Below, piece after piece: positions 48,400 to 57,013 of a stretch of DNA of 64,000 nucleotides. The notes beneath the pieces are model-generated. The model did no database searches, was not told where the DNA came from, and saw only the letters and a program-made list of their open reading frames with translations. Source of the DNA: FEN-1219 sp963728995 (GTDB lineage: Bacteria; Pseudomonadota; Gammaproteobacteria; Steroidobacterales; Rariloculaceae); NCBI GenBank assembly GCA_963728995.1, contig CAVSMD010000002.1:124001-188000 (forward strand). The letters are read 5' to 3'. Both the position numbers and the translations under genes were made by a program. The number at the start of each line of letters is the position of its first letter. The stretch's first letter is position 1.

Positions 48400-48422
48400 T
48401 CCCAGCACGCCAGGCGTGTCAA
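48393..48422 (-). promoter_or_regulatory. Sigma-70-type promoter of the ABC/YtrA operon
   Basis: On the minus strand a perfect -35 box TTGACA (48422-48417) is followed after 18 bases by TAGTGT (48398-48393), which overlaps the operator arm. A small stem GTGTC/GACAC overlaps the -35 box. Confidence 0.55.
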
Positions 48423-48438
48423 GGACACGGCCTGGTCG

Positions 48439-50544
48439 CTACCGCGGCAGCGCGAAGACGTACAGGGCGTGGCCGCGATTCGGCGGCTGGATCTCCGGCG
48501 TGATCAGCGACGGCACACCGCGCGGGCTGCCGCCTCCGAGTCCGGTGCCGACGGCGACGTATTGACGCCCATCGACCTCGAACGTGATCGGAAACCCCTG
48601 CACGGAGGTGGCCAGCCGCGTCTCCCAGAGCACGCGGCCGTCGCGCACGTCGACGGCCTTGAAGCTCCGATCGAGATCGCCGACGAACGCCACTCCGCCC
48701 CCCGTCGAGAGCACGCCCGTGAGGAACGAGGCGCGCTGCTGCAGCGACCAGGTCTCCTCGAACGTGTCGACGTTGAACGCGCCGAGCTTACCCACGTTGC
48801 CGCTCGTGCCGGGCATCGTGTAGTAGCGCCGGTCGGCGCCGCCGCCGCTGCCCCCGCCGGGCTTGCGCTCGATGGCTTGCGCGCGCAACGACATGCAGCT
48901 CTGCGACAGCGGGATGATGACCTGACGCGATGGGCGGTGAAAGCTCATCGGGTGCCAGTTCTTGCCGCCGGCCGTGCTCGGGCAGGCATCGACCCATTCG
49001 CCGACCTTGGCGTCGAGGATGTCGTCACGATAGCGCGGCGTGCCCTTCTCGCGATCGAAGCTGGCCCAGACGTTCTGGAACACCGTCTCGACGTGATCGA
49101 GATACGTGCCCGTCTTGCGATCGTGCTTCCACAGCACGCCGTCCTTGCCGACGGACAGCACCCATTTGTCGCGTCCGGGCCCGTCGATCAGCACGCGCTC
49201 GAACACCACGTCGAGATCGAAGGACTCGCCGGGCGCGTGCGAGTAGTACCAGGCGAGCTTGCCCGTGGCCGCCTGGAGCGCGAGCGTGGAGCTCGAGTAC
49301 AGCGCAACGTCGCTGCCCTTCATGCCGCGGCTGGCGGGCATCCACGGCTTCGCCTGCGTCGTGCCCCAGTACGTGAGACCCAGGTCGGGATCGTAGCTGC
49401 CCGTGATCCAGGACTCCGCGCCGGCGCGGTACAGATCCGGCAAGCCGCCCCAGCTGTCGCCGCCGGGCTCGCCGTCGAGCGCGACGGTGCGAAAGCGCCA
49501 TTTCTGCTGGCCGGTGGCGGGATCGTACGCACTGATGAAGCACTTGTTGTGCTCGTAGACCGTGCAGGTGCCCATGCCCTGGATCAACAGACCGTTCGCG
49601 ACCAGCGGGCCGCTGTTCGTCGCGTAGACGTCCGGCATGCGAACGTTCCAGATCGGCTCGCCGGTTCGGGCATCGAGCGCCACCAGATGCGCTTCCTGCG
49701 GACGCACGGCCCACTCCTCGGCGCTCTGGAAGATCAACTTGTCGCCATACAGCACGATGCCGCGCGGCGCGATGTCGGCGCCGACGTGATGCTCCCAGAT
49801 CAGATCGCCGGTCTTGGCGTCGAGCGCCTGGATGATGCCACCGGTGTTGGCGAGAAACATCGTGCCGTTGTAAACGAGCGGCGCAGGCTGATTCGTACCG
49901 CCTTCATGCATCGGCCAGATCCAGGCGAGCTGCAGCAGCTTCGCGTTGTCCGCGTTGATCTGCTCGAGCGGACTGTAGCTCGTGGCACTGTAGTCGTGAC
50001 GCAGCATCAGCCAGTCCTGATCGCGCGGATTGCGCAGCAGGGCGTCGGTGACCGGCACGAAGTTCTTCACGGTGCCGTGCACGACGACGCCGGTCGGCTC
50101 CGACGCGCGCGCCGCTCCAGTGGGTGCCGCCGCGGCCGCCGCCGCAAGCGCGACCTGCGGATTCAGACCCGCGCCGATGCGCGCCGGCACCGCGACCGTT
50201 AGCGGTTGCGTGCTCGCCGCGCCGCCGTTCGCTTGCAGGAGGTAGGCGATCACGCCGAGATACTCCGCCTCCGAAAGCGCCCCGGGTTTGTCCGGCGGCA
50301 TCGTGGCGCGCATCTGCGCGAGCAGATCCGTCGTGCTGCGCTCGCCCCACTTCGCCGCAAATTCCGGGCCCGCGAGAATCGCGCTCGGCAGCTGCCGCAG
50401 CGTCGCGCCGTGGCACGTGGCGCAGTTCTGCGCGAACGCGGCCCGACCCGTGGCCGCCTGGTCTGGCGAGAAGGCGGTCGCCGACTGGCAGAGCAGCAGC
50501 GCCAGAACGGCGGCGGCGTGTCGATGATCTCGCGGTAGTGTCAT
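48439..50544 (-). CDS. Quinohaemoprotein: N-terminal cytochrome c fused to a PQQ-type dehydrogenase propeller
   Basis: The product has 701 residues with a signal peptide (to about S-A-T-A-F 25). A class I cytochrome c domain follows (haem motif C-A-T-C-H-G near 42, axial Met in T-M-P-P-D-K-P). The eight-bladed PQQ dehydrogenase propeller (about 180-700) shows W-I-W-P-M-H, G-D-L-I-W-E-H-H, W-K-H-D-R-K-T-G and the final C-terminal blade V-D-G-R-Q-Y-V-A-V-G-T-G. It would oxidise an alcohol or sugar in the periplasm and pass electrons via its own haem. The haem domain is N-terminal, whereas classical quinohaemoprotein alcohol dehydrogenases carry it at the C-terminus. The CHRD gene lies 21 bases upstream. 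Confidence 0.85.
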   Translation of the reverse strand: MTLPRDHRHAAAVLALLLCQSATAFSPDQAATGRAAFAQNCATCHGATLRQLPSAILAGPEFAAKWGERSTTDLLAQMRATMPPDKPGALSEAEYLGVIAYLLQANGGAASTQPLTVAVPARIGAGLNPQVALAAAAAAAPTGAARASEPTGVVVHGTVKNFVPVTDALLRNPRDQDWLMLRHDYSATSYSPLEQINADNAKLLQLAWIWPMHEGGTNQPAPLVYNGTMFLANTGGIIQALDAKTGDLIWEHHVGADIAPRGIVLYGDKLIFQSAEEWAVRPQEAHLVALDARTGEPIWNVRMPDVYATNSGPLVANGLLIQGMGTCTVYEHNKCFISAYDPATGQQKWRFRTVALDGEPGGDSWGGLPDLYRAGAESWITGSYDPDLGLTYWGTTQAKPWMPASRGMKGSDVALYSSSTLALQAATGKLAWYYSHAPGESFDLDVVFERVLIDGPGRDKWVLSVGKDGVLWKHDRKTGTYLDHVETVFQNVWASFDREKGTPRYRDDILDAKVGEWVDACPSTAGGKNWHPMSFHRPSRQVIIPLSQSCMSLRAQAIERKPGGGSGGGADRRYYTMPGTSGNVGKLGAFNVDTFEETWSLQQRASFLTGVLSTGGGVAFVGDLDRSFKAVDVRDGRVLWETRLATSVQGFPITFEVDGRQYVAVGTGLGGGSPRGVPSLITPEIQPPNRGHALYVFALPR

Positions 50545-50565
50545 GAACGGCGCTCTCGAAACTGG

Positions 50566-51012
50566 TTAGGGCAGCAGCCAACCCCACAGCGTGCTGTGGT
50601 CCGGTAGCACGCCCTTCTCGGAATAGAGCTCGACGTACAGCAAGCCCGCCTTCAGCGCGGCAATCTGCTCCGCCTTCAGGCGCAGGTCGCCCGCCAGCGT
50701 ACCGCTGGCGTCGCCCTTCACCCGCAACTCGCCGATCACGAGACCGCGGCCTCGCGCTCCCGTGGCGACTCCCTGGCGCAGACGCGCCGCAGTGACCTTC
50801 GCCGGCAGTCCGGCGAACGAGCCTTCGAGGGCGAGGTTCGAGCCAACGAGCTTCGCCGCCACGGAGCCTGCGCCGGCGACGTCGTTGCGTTCCGCGCCGC
50901 CAATGGGCACCCACTCGAGACGGGCGTTGAAGGTTTCGGAGCGCTGGGCCAAGGCCGGCAGCGTGCCGAGCACGAGCGCGACGGTGAACGCCACCCTGAA
51001 TACCGTACCCAT
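50566..51012 (-). CDS. Secreted CHRD-domain protein
   Basis: The product has 148 residues with a signal peptide (to about A-L-A-Q 23) and one CHRD domain: G-A-G-S-V-A-A-K-L-V-G-S-N-L, G-S-F-A-G-L-P-A-K-V-T-A-A and L-Y-V-E-L-Y-S-E-K. The role of bacterial CHRD proteins is unknown. It precedes the quinohaemoprotein gene in a probable two-gene operon. Confidence 0.75.
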   Translation of the reverse strand: MGTVFRVAFTVALVLGTLPALAQRSETFNARLEWVPIGGAERNDVAGAGSVAAKLVGSNLALEGSFAGLPAKVTAARLRQGVATGARGRGLVIGELRVKGDASGTLAGDLRLKAEQIAALKAGLLYVELYSEKGVLPDHSTLWGWLLP

Positions 51013-51114
51013 GCTCCCCCGTCCCCGCCGCGGCGATTGCCCGATGACCGCGAGGAGTATAGGCGAAGGCGTGCTCCGCCAGGGTCAGGCCAGCCGACGA
51101 GCCGGCGGCCCGCG

Positions 51115-51144
51115 TTCGACCGCTCGGTCCGCCGGGCCTATACT
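51115..51144 (+). promoter_or_regulatory. Possible promoter of the lipoprotein gene
   Basis: TATACT (51139-51144) is a good -10 box about 50 bases before the ATG. TTCGAC (51115-51120) at 18 bases is a weak -35 match. The same C-C-T-A-T-A-C-T context occurs before the SAH hydrolase-like gene at 13697-13704. Confidence 0.3.
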
Positions 51145-51194
51145 TCGAGAACACCGTCCGCGACCGCGGCCCTTCAGAACGCATGGGAGGGACC

Positions 51195-52256
51195 ATGAAA
51201 CAACGAGTGCTCTCGAAGATTCTGCTCATCGGGAGCGCCGCAGCGCTTTGCGCCTGCGGCGCACCGCACGACGCCGCCAACTCCAGCGCCCCGACCGCGG
51301 CGAAGCTCACCTACCCCGACGGCTCACCGCAACCGCTCACCGAGTGGGGCGACCCCGATCTGCAGGGCATGTGGCCGATCATGCATTTGTTCGCGACCCC
51401 GCTCCAACGCGACCCGAAGTACGGCGAGCGCCGCTACCTGAACGAGGAGGAGTGGGCGCAGGCCGAGGAGGTGCTCAAGCGCCGCGACGAGCGCTACCAA
51501 ACGGAGATCAAGAACAACAAGATGGGCATGGGTCACTGGGCGGAGACCACCACCCGCAGCGAGGCCGCGCGTCTCACGTCGCTGATCTCCTATCCGCCGG
51601 ACGGGCGGATACCTCCGCTCACGGCGCACGGCGAAGACCTCGTTCCACTATTCAAGAGCGACGACACGAGCACGGTGTTCGATTCGCCGCAGGATTTCGA
51701 TGCCTGGGATCGCTGCATCACGCGCGGCCTGCCGTCCTCGATGCTGCCGTTCAACTACAACAACGGGATTCAGATCGTGCAGTCGCCCGGCTACGTGATC
51801 ATCAACCTCGAGATGATCCACGAAGCGCGCGTCGTGCCGCTCGACGGACGTGCGCCGCTCGACCCGGGCATCCAGCAGTGGATGGGCGAGTCCCGCGGGC
51901 ACTGGGACGGCTCGACGCTCGTCGTCGAGACCACGAACTTCAACGGCAAAGTCGCCATGGTGATCACCGGTATCCCGGGTGGCCAGCGCAGCAATACGCC
52001 CACGACGCCTGGCATGCGAGTTACGGAGCGCTTCACGCGCGTCAGCGATGACCGCATCGACTACGAGATGACGGTCGAGGATCCGGCGGTGCTGTCCGAC
52101 AAGTGGACCGTGAGCTACCCGATGTTCCTCGACCCGAAGTACCGGTTCTTCGAGTACGCGTGCCACGAGGACAATACGGCCGTGCGAAATTTCATCGTCA
52201 CGTCGCGTTATGAGCGTGGACTGACGCCTGACGGCAGACCACGCAGGAAGAAGTGA
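51195..52256 (+). CDS. Secreted lipoprotein, paralogue of the protein at 9151-10179
   Basis: The product has 353 residues with a lipoprotein signal (A-A-L-C-A-C-G near 17-21). I do not recognise a characterised family. It shares with the 9151-10179 protein the motifs W-G-D-P-D-L-x-G near 52, C-I-T-R-G-L-P-S-S-M, Q-I-V-Q-S-P-G, E-M-I-H-E-A-R-V-V-P-L-D-G-R, S-R-G-H-W-D-G-S-T-L-V-V-E-T-T-N-F and F-E-Y-A-C-H-E-D-N. GGGAGGGA before the ATG at 51195 selects this start over 51183. It is convergent with the truncated relative at 52306-52690. Confidence 0.75.
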   Translation: MKQRVLSKILLIGSAAALCACGAPHDAANSSAPTAAKLTYPDGSPQPLTEWGDPDLQGMWPIMHLFATPLQRDPKYGERRYLNEEEWAQAEEVLKRRDERYQTEIKNNKMGMGHWAETTTRSEAARLTSLISYPPDGRIPPLTAHGEDLVPLFKSDDTSTVFDSPQDFDAWDRCITRGLPSSMLPFNYNNGIQIVQSPGYVIINLEMIHEARVVPLDGRAPLDPGIQQWMGESRGHWDGSTLVVETTNFNGKVAMVITGIPGGQRSNTPTTPGMRVTERFTRVSDDRIDYEMTVEDPAVLSDKWTVSYPMFLDPKYRFFEYACHEDNTAVRNFIVTSRYERGLTPDGRPRRKK

Positions 52257-52305
52257 TCGAACGAAGCTCGGGGCGCCCCGCGCGACGCGCCGCGCGCCTC
52301 TCGGC

Positions 52306-52690
52306 TTAGTGGCGGATCTGCGCGACGATGTCCTCGGTCTCGTACGTCTCGCTGTTGCGCTCCGTCAGCAAGCCGGCGTCCGGGAACGTGCTGACGCGCA
52401 GGATTGCGGCGTCATGATCCACTCCAGGAGCACCTCGGGATCCGCGACCGTGAACTCGTAGCCGGCTCGGCCCAAAGCGTGAAGGCGCCTCGAACTCGAA
52501 ATCGAGCGTCTGATTCCAGGCCTCGCTGCAGCCCTCGGCTTGCGTCGGCGCACAACGCCGATTGTCATAGTGCCAGTTCATTCGGGCGCGCCCCAGTTAC
52601 CCGTGAGATCCGGCTTCCCATCGGCCGTCCACGGCGTGGGGTGCTTCGACTCGAGCTTCGCGGTGCCCGTCTCCGTTTGGATCGTGGTGC
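52306..52690 (-). pseudogene. Internally deleted and frameshifted remnant of a T-(A/P)-D-G-K-P-D-L-(T/S)-G family protein
   Basis: Directly after the DUF6152 stop codon, one frame reads T-P-W-T-A-D-G-K-P-D-L-T-G-N-W-G-A-P. A second frame continues N-W-H-Y-D-N-R-R-C-A-P-T-Q and F-E-F-E-A-P-S-R-F-G. The first frame resumes with Y-E-F-T-V-A-D-P-E-V-L-L-E, and the second gives the ending Y-E-T-E-D-I-V-A-Q-I-R-H. In full-length relatives the A-P-x-R-F-G and Y-E-F-T-V-x-D-P segments are separated by well over 100 residues, missing here. No start codon or signal peptide is visible. This is a true pseudogene, unlike the other frameshifted genes. Confidence 0.65.
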
Positions 52691-53095
52691 TTAGTCGGTG
52701 CTGCTGCCGTTCGAGATCTGGACTTCGCGTTGATCCGGCAACGTGATGGACCGAATGAAGCCCAGCGGCTTGCCATTGCGGGCCGCAAAGTACGTGATCG
52801 TGACCTTGTCACCCGGCTTGACGGTGTTCGAACCGTTCTTGCCGAAGCCGAGGTTGGCCAGCGTGTTCGCCGAGCCCGTGGTCATGACCCACGACGTGGT
52901 GGTGCCGTCCTCGTTACTCACGTCGATCGTCATGGCCCCGTGGGGGTTCGTGAAGGCGACCTTCGTCAGCACGCCGGTGACCTTCCCTTCCTGCTTGATG
53001 TCGTACACGCCCGAGAGCGAGTGGTGAGCCTGCACCGCGCCGGCGGCAATCAAGCAGCCCGCCAAAACGAAAGATCCCAAAGTGCGCTTGATCAT
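52691..53095 (-). CDS. DUF6152 family exported protein
   Basis: The product has 134 residues with a signal peptide (M-I-K-R-T-L to A-V-Q-A about 22) and a mature start H-H-S-L-S-G-V-Y-D. The OB-like domain reads V-T-G-V-L-T-K-V-A-F-T-N-P-H-G, W-V-M-T-T-G-S-A-N-T-L and K-P-G-D-K-V-T-I. DUF6152 proteins are periplasmic and of unknown function. GGAGG upstream of 53095 fixes the start. The remnant gene follows immediately downstream, an arrangement that suggests a former two-gene operon. Confidence 0.8.
   Translation of the reverse strand: MIKRTLGSFVLAGCLIAAGAVQAHHSLSGVYDIKQEGKVTGVLTKVAFTNPHGAMTIDVSNEDGTTTSWVMTTGSANTLANLGFGKNGSNTVKPGDKVTITYFAARNGKPLGFIRSITLPDQREVQISNGSSTD
52838..52855. repeat. 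18-base direct repeat, copy 1 (inside DUF6152)
   Basis: The 18 bases CTTGCCGAAGCCGAGGTT occur here within the DUF6152 gene and again exactly at 53208-53225 in its upstream region, 370 bases away. Confidence 0.5.
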
Positions 53096-53207
53096 TCCTG
53101 CCTCCACTAATTCGTAAGCGACCTAAGGCGCGGCCACGTATCCAACGCCTTGAACCATAAACTAACGCGGGAGCGTAGCATTGCCGCCGTTCGGGCTCAA
53201 TTTGCGG

Positions 53208-53225
53208 CTTGCCGAAGCCGAGGTT
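53208..53225. repeat. 18-base direct repeat, copy 2 (upstream of DUF6152)
   Basis: Exact copy of the sequence at 52838-52855, located between the kinase gene and the DUF6152 promoter region. The flanks diverge within two or three bases on both sides. Confidence 0.5.
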
Positions 53226-53287
53226 TCTCCAGGATGAGCCCGCGGGGTGCCCCGTGCGGCCGGCATGACGGCCAAGGCCCCTGGTCG

Positions 53288-55906
53288 CTAGGGTTTCCAG
53301 TTCAGGACGACCGTGATGGGGAGAGGTTTCTCGTCCACCTGGGTGCTGTGGACCACGAACCGCCGGTCTCCCGTAACGGCGTACTGCTGGTTGAACGCCT
53401 GAGCGATCACCAGCGCGGGAAACAGCTGGACCGGTTTCTCGGCCGCGAACGTGGTCGGCGTCGTCGTGACACGGGCGACCATCATCTCTCCGCCGCGCCC
53501 CGTGAAGTAGATCTCGGTGCCGTCCGCGCTCCATAGCGGTGCCATGCCCCCGGCCGTCGATATCGGGAACTGCTCATTCGGCTTCGGAAACGCCTGGACA
53601 ATCACCTCGTAGCGCCCGGAACGATTCGTGTCGTACACCACCCAATGGCCGTCCGGCGAGAAGGCCCCCATGCGCTCCTCGAACGGCGTGCCTGCCACCA
53701 CGATCGGCGTGCGATCTGACCCCGCCGCCCGTACGGCCAACAAGTCCGAAGAGCTATAGGTCGAGTCGCTGCGGCGGTAGAGCACGTAGCCGTTTGCCGA
53801 CCAGTCGATGGGAATTTCCTGATCCGGTGTGCCGACGAACAACTGCTGCTCGCCGAGACGATTGACCGGCGCAATCCACAGATCGAAATTGCCGTTTCGG
53901 TCCGATTCGAAAATGAGCTGCTCGCCGTCCGGGGACCAGATCGGATAGCCGTCGACTCTCGGCTCCGTCGTGAAACGGATGTCGCCGCCGCGTGCAAGGT
54001 CCCTGATCCACACGTCTCGATTGCCATCGAGATCGGTATCGTCATACGCCAGAAAGCGATTGTCCGGCGACAGCGCGGGACCGTTTAACGGTCTATCCAT
54101 CTGCAGGATCTTGCCCGTTGCGTCGAACCACGTGGTCGCATCGCCCTGCGCGACACTGCGGGCACGATAGGCCAGAACGCCATTGGCCGACGCGGAGAAT
54201 CCGGCGATGCCGGCCTCATCGGGACCGCTCGCGGACGCGAGCGTCACCGACTCGCCGACGAAAGCGCCTTGCTGCGCGTCGAGCTTTCGAACGATCAGCG
54301 CGCCGTCTTGCACGAACATCATGCGATCGCGGCCGAAGGGCACGGCGATACCGTCCGCCGCCACGAGTCGCTTGGGGATTCCCCCATCCAGCGAGCCCAA
54401 GTAGATCCCCGACACCGTGGGTTGCCCTTCGGCAGAGAACACGAAGTGGCGTCCGTCGGGGAGAAAATGCGCGTATCGGTGAGTCTTTTGATGCGGCTCC
54501 TCCAGCAGTTGGGTCACGGCCGTCGCGCCCCCCCCCGATGCGGCCACACCGAACAACGGCGTGAGCGTGTCCGGATTGAATAGGATCGTGCCGTCGGCGC
54601 CCCAGGCACCGCCCGCCCCGCTCGGCGCCCTCGCCAGCGCCTGCGGGCGGCCGCCATCGAGATCGATGCGATACAGCGTCTCCGCAGCGTAGAAACCGAT
54701 CGAGTGGCCGTCGGGAGACCAAAACGGGTCCCGCGCTCCGTCGGTGCCGGGGATCGGATGCGCCTCGGTGCTATCGAGCGCTCTCAAATACAAGCGCTGC
54801 TGCGTCGAGCTCAAGCTCTCCAATGCCACGAACACGATGTACCGCGCGTCGGGCGACAAGGCGAACTGCTCCGGCGCGAGCGTCGGCGGCGTCGCGATCT
54901 GCAGCCGCATCTCGGGTGCAGGCGCAGGCTCTTCACGAGCTGACGAGAGCACATACGCGAACGAGATCGCCGCGACCACCGCGGCGGCCAGCGAGCCGAC
55001 GACCCACGACCGCGCCCGGTCCGAACGTGCAGTGGCCGCGCGCGGAAGTGGAGGCTCCACCGCGCCTTGCTCGAGCTCGAGCCGCAGATCGCCAGCGTCG
55101 CGGCGCCGCTTGCGGACATCCTTCTCGAGACACTGGTGCAGCACCGCGAGGACGCGCGCAGGCACGCTGGCGGGCAGACGACTCCAGTCGGGCTCGCGCT
55201 CGAGCACACGGGCCAGAACCTGGGAGATGGTGTCCCCTTCGAACGGTCGCGACCCGCCGAGCATCTCGTACAGCACGCAACCGAACGCCCAGATATCCGC
55301 TCGCCGGTCTGCCGTGCCGCCGACCGCCTGCTCCGGGCTCATGTAGGCGGGCGTGCCCAGAACGCCCTCCGCCATACCCGTGATCGTCGCCCCCGCGTGT
55401 CCCGCGGCGTCCTCGGCGAAGGCTTTCGCGATGCCGAAGTCGAGGACCTTCACGGTACCGTCGGGGCGAATCTTGATGTTCGCCGGCTTCAGGTCGCGAT
55501 GCACGACGCCGCCCTCGTGAGCGGCCTCGAGCGCCGCCGCGATCTGCACCGCGATCTGCAGCGTGTCGTCGAGAGGCAGCCCCCGCCCTCGCGGAGCGCG
55601 TGCGATCCGCTCGTCGAGCCCCTCGCCGGCGACGAGCTCCATCACCAACCCTTGCGCATCGTGCACGGTCTCGAGCCGATGCAGCGTCGCAATATTCGGA
55701 TGATTGAGCGCCGCAAGCAGGCGTGCCTCACGCTCGAAGCGCCGCTGCGCCTCGGCATTCAGACGATGGCGTTCGGGCAGGATCTTGATGGCCACTTCCC
55801 GCCCCAGCTGCGGGTCGCGCGCGCGGTAGACCTCGCCCATGCCACCCACGCCGATCAGGCCGGTGATCTCGAACGCGCCGAAGCGGCTTCCGGGTGCGAG
55901 GCTCAT
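53288..55906 (-). CDS. Membrane Ser/Thr protein kinase with extracytoplasmic TolB/WD40-like propeller
   Basis: From ATG 55906 the product has 872 residues. The Hanks-type kinase domain (about 9-275) has the glycine loop G-V-G-G-M-G at 19-24, Lys41, H-R-D-L-K-P-A-N (136-143), D-F-G (156-158) and G-T-P-A-Y-M-S-P-E. A single membrane helix is at 301-322. The C-terminal half is a PD40-type beta-propeller with repeats such as W-S-P-D-G-H-S-I-G-F-Y and W-S-P-D-G-E-Q-L-I-F-E-S-D-R-N-G. It would sense something outside the cytoplasm and phosphorylate proteins inside. The open frame continues upstream into the MBL gene only because that gene is frameshifted; the two are separate. Confidence 0.85.
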   Translation of the reverse strand: MSLAPGSRFGAFEITGLIGVGGMGEVYRARDPQLGREVAIKILPERHRLNAEAQRRFEREARLLAALNHPNIATLHRLETVHDAQGLVMELVAGEGLDERIARAPRGRGLPLDDTLQIAVQIAAALEAAHEGGVVHRDLKPANIKIRPDGTVKVLDFGIAKAFAEDAAGHAGATITGMAEGVLGTPAYMSPEQAVGGTADRRADIWAFGCVLYEMLGGSRPFEGDTISQVLARVLEREPDWSRLPASVPARVLAVLHQCLEKDVRKRRRDAGDLRLELEQGAVEPPLPRAATARSDRARSWVVGSLAAAVVAAISFAYVLSSAREEPAPAPEMRLQIATPPTLAPEQFALSPDARYIVFVALESLSSTQQRLYLRALDSTEAHPIPGTDGARDPFWSPDGHSIGFYAAETLYRIDLDGGRPQALARAPSGAGGAWGADGTILFNPDTLTPLFGVAASGGGATAVTQLLEEPHQKTHRYAHFLPDGRHFVFSAEGQPTVSGIYLGSLDGGIPKRLVAADGIAVPFGRDRMMFVQDGALIVRKLDAQQGAFVGESVTLASASGPDEAGIAGFSASANGVLAYRARSVAQGDATTWFDATGKILQMDRPLNGPALSPDNRFLAYDDTDLDGNRDVWIRDLARGGDIRFTTEPRVDGYPIWSPDGEQLIFESDRNGNFDLWIAPVNRLGEQQLFVGTPDQEIPIDWSANGYVLYRRSDSTYSSSDLLAVRAAGSDRTPIVVAGTPFEERMGAFSPDGHWVVYDTNRSGRYEVIVQAFPKPNEQFPISTAGGMAPLWSADGTEIYFTGRGGEMMVARVTTTPTTFAAEKPVQLFPALVIAQAFNQQYAVTGDRRFVVHSTQVDEKPLPITVVLNWKP

Positions 55907-56052
55907 GCCGTTCGTCCACGTGGGGTGCGGGCTGCGCCATGGAGCATAGAGGCCCGCTACCGAGGCTTCAACCGTGGCACGCACGACGCGAACCCTCGCC
56001 GCGGATACGAGCCCGGCCAAGTCGGGGTAGTCACGACGCCGCGGCAAACGAT

Positions 56053-57013
56053 TCAGTCCGGGACGTACGCGATCAGCATGCTGCGATAAGCGCCGCTCAA
56101 GAACGCGGCCGGATCGCCGAACTCCGCTTCGTACTGCTTCAGCGGATTGTGCGCCACGGCGTCCTCGGGCCCGAAGCCCATGTTCATGTAGCCGATCATC
56201 GTCTCGAACAGCTTGTCGTAGATGTCGCGCTGGCGAACGAGGTCGCGGCCCGTGAGCAGCCGGCCCTTGCGCCGGCACGACGCGCGTGTCGGGCTGCACG
56301 AGCTGTGCGAGCCATTCGAGCGCGCGAACGCGGCCTCCGAGCCAGGCGCCGTTGCGGTACTCGAGCAGCGGCCACCGCTCGCCCGACACCACACCCCCGG
56401 CAGCCAGGACGTTCGCCTCCGGAAAATGCACGTAGAGATCGCCGTCGGTGTGCGCGGCCGGTAAATAACCGTAAGCGATCCGTCGACCGGCGAACTCGAG
56501 CGACCCCTCGCCGCGCGTGACCTGCGTGGGTCGCGCAACCTTCGGCAACGGCTCCACCGGCACCAGGCGATCGTCCTCGGCCATGGCGTAAAAGGTGCTG
56601 CTCAGGTACATCCGCGTCTTCTCGTGCGCGAAGATCGTGCCGCCCGACGCTCCCACGGCCTCGTTCGCGCCGGTTTGCTCCGGATGCCAGTGCGTGTCGA
56701 TCAGCATTCGAACGCGGTCGTTGCCGGTCGCGGCGTACACCGCTCGAAGCAACGCGTCCGCGTTCGCGGCCAGCCCACCATCGACCATCAGCGCGCCGTC
56801 GTCCCCGTGCAGCGCCAGGACGTTCGAGCCCGCGCCCTGAAACAGCTCGAGGCCGCCGAGATCCGTCGTCGTGATTTTCACGGCCGGTGCTTGAGCACGC
56901 GCGCCGAGCGACGGCAGCAGCGCGGCGGCACCGCTCGCGGCGGTGGCACGCAGGAAGCGTCGGCGGGAAAAGCGCTCGCTACTGAACGGGGGCGTGCTTG
57001 TAGACCGGCTCAT
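56053..57013 (-). pseudogene. Tat-exported metallo-beta-lactamase-fold hydrolase, one frameshift
   Basis: It starts M-S-R-S-T at 57013 with a Tat signal (F-S-R-R-R-F-L-R at 15-22). The MBL metal motif is T-H-W-H-P-E-Q-T-G-A-N (H108, H110), where the family norm is H-x-H-x-D-H, so Asp and His are replaced by Glu and Gln. A later A-A-H-T-D-G-D and A-G-G-V-V-S-G follow. Near 56270 the frame shifts at a V-V-P-A-(H)-G motif (read as CAAGGG), and the true end Y-R-S-M-L-I-A-Y-V-P-D is reached at 56053. Total is about 319 residues. The start overlaps the end of the ankyrin gene. Activity is uncertain. Confidence 0.75.

Noticed and set aside
53288..57013. A single open frame of about 1,240 codons that appears to fuse an MBL hydrolase to a Ser/Thr kinase.
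   Set aside because: The join has no family similarity. The MBL C-terminus continues in another frame to its own stop at 56053, and the kinase has its own start at 55906, so the fusion is an artefact of a frameshift.
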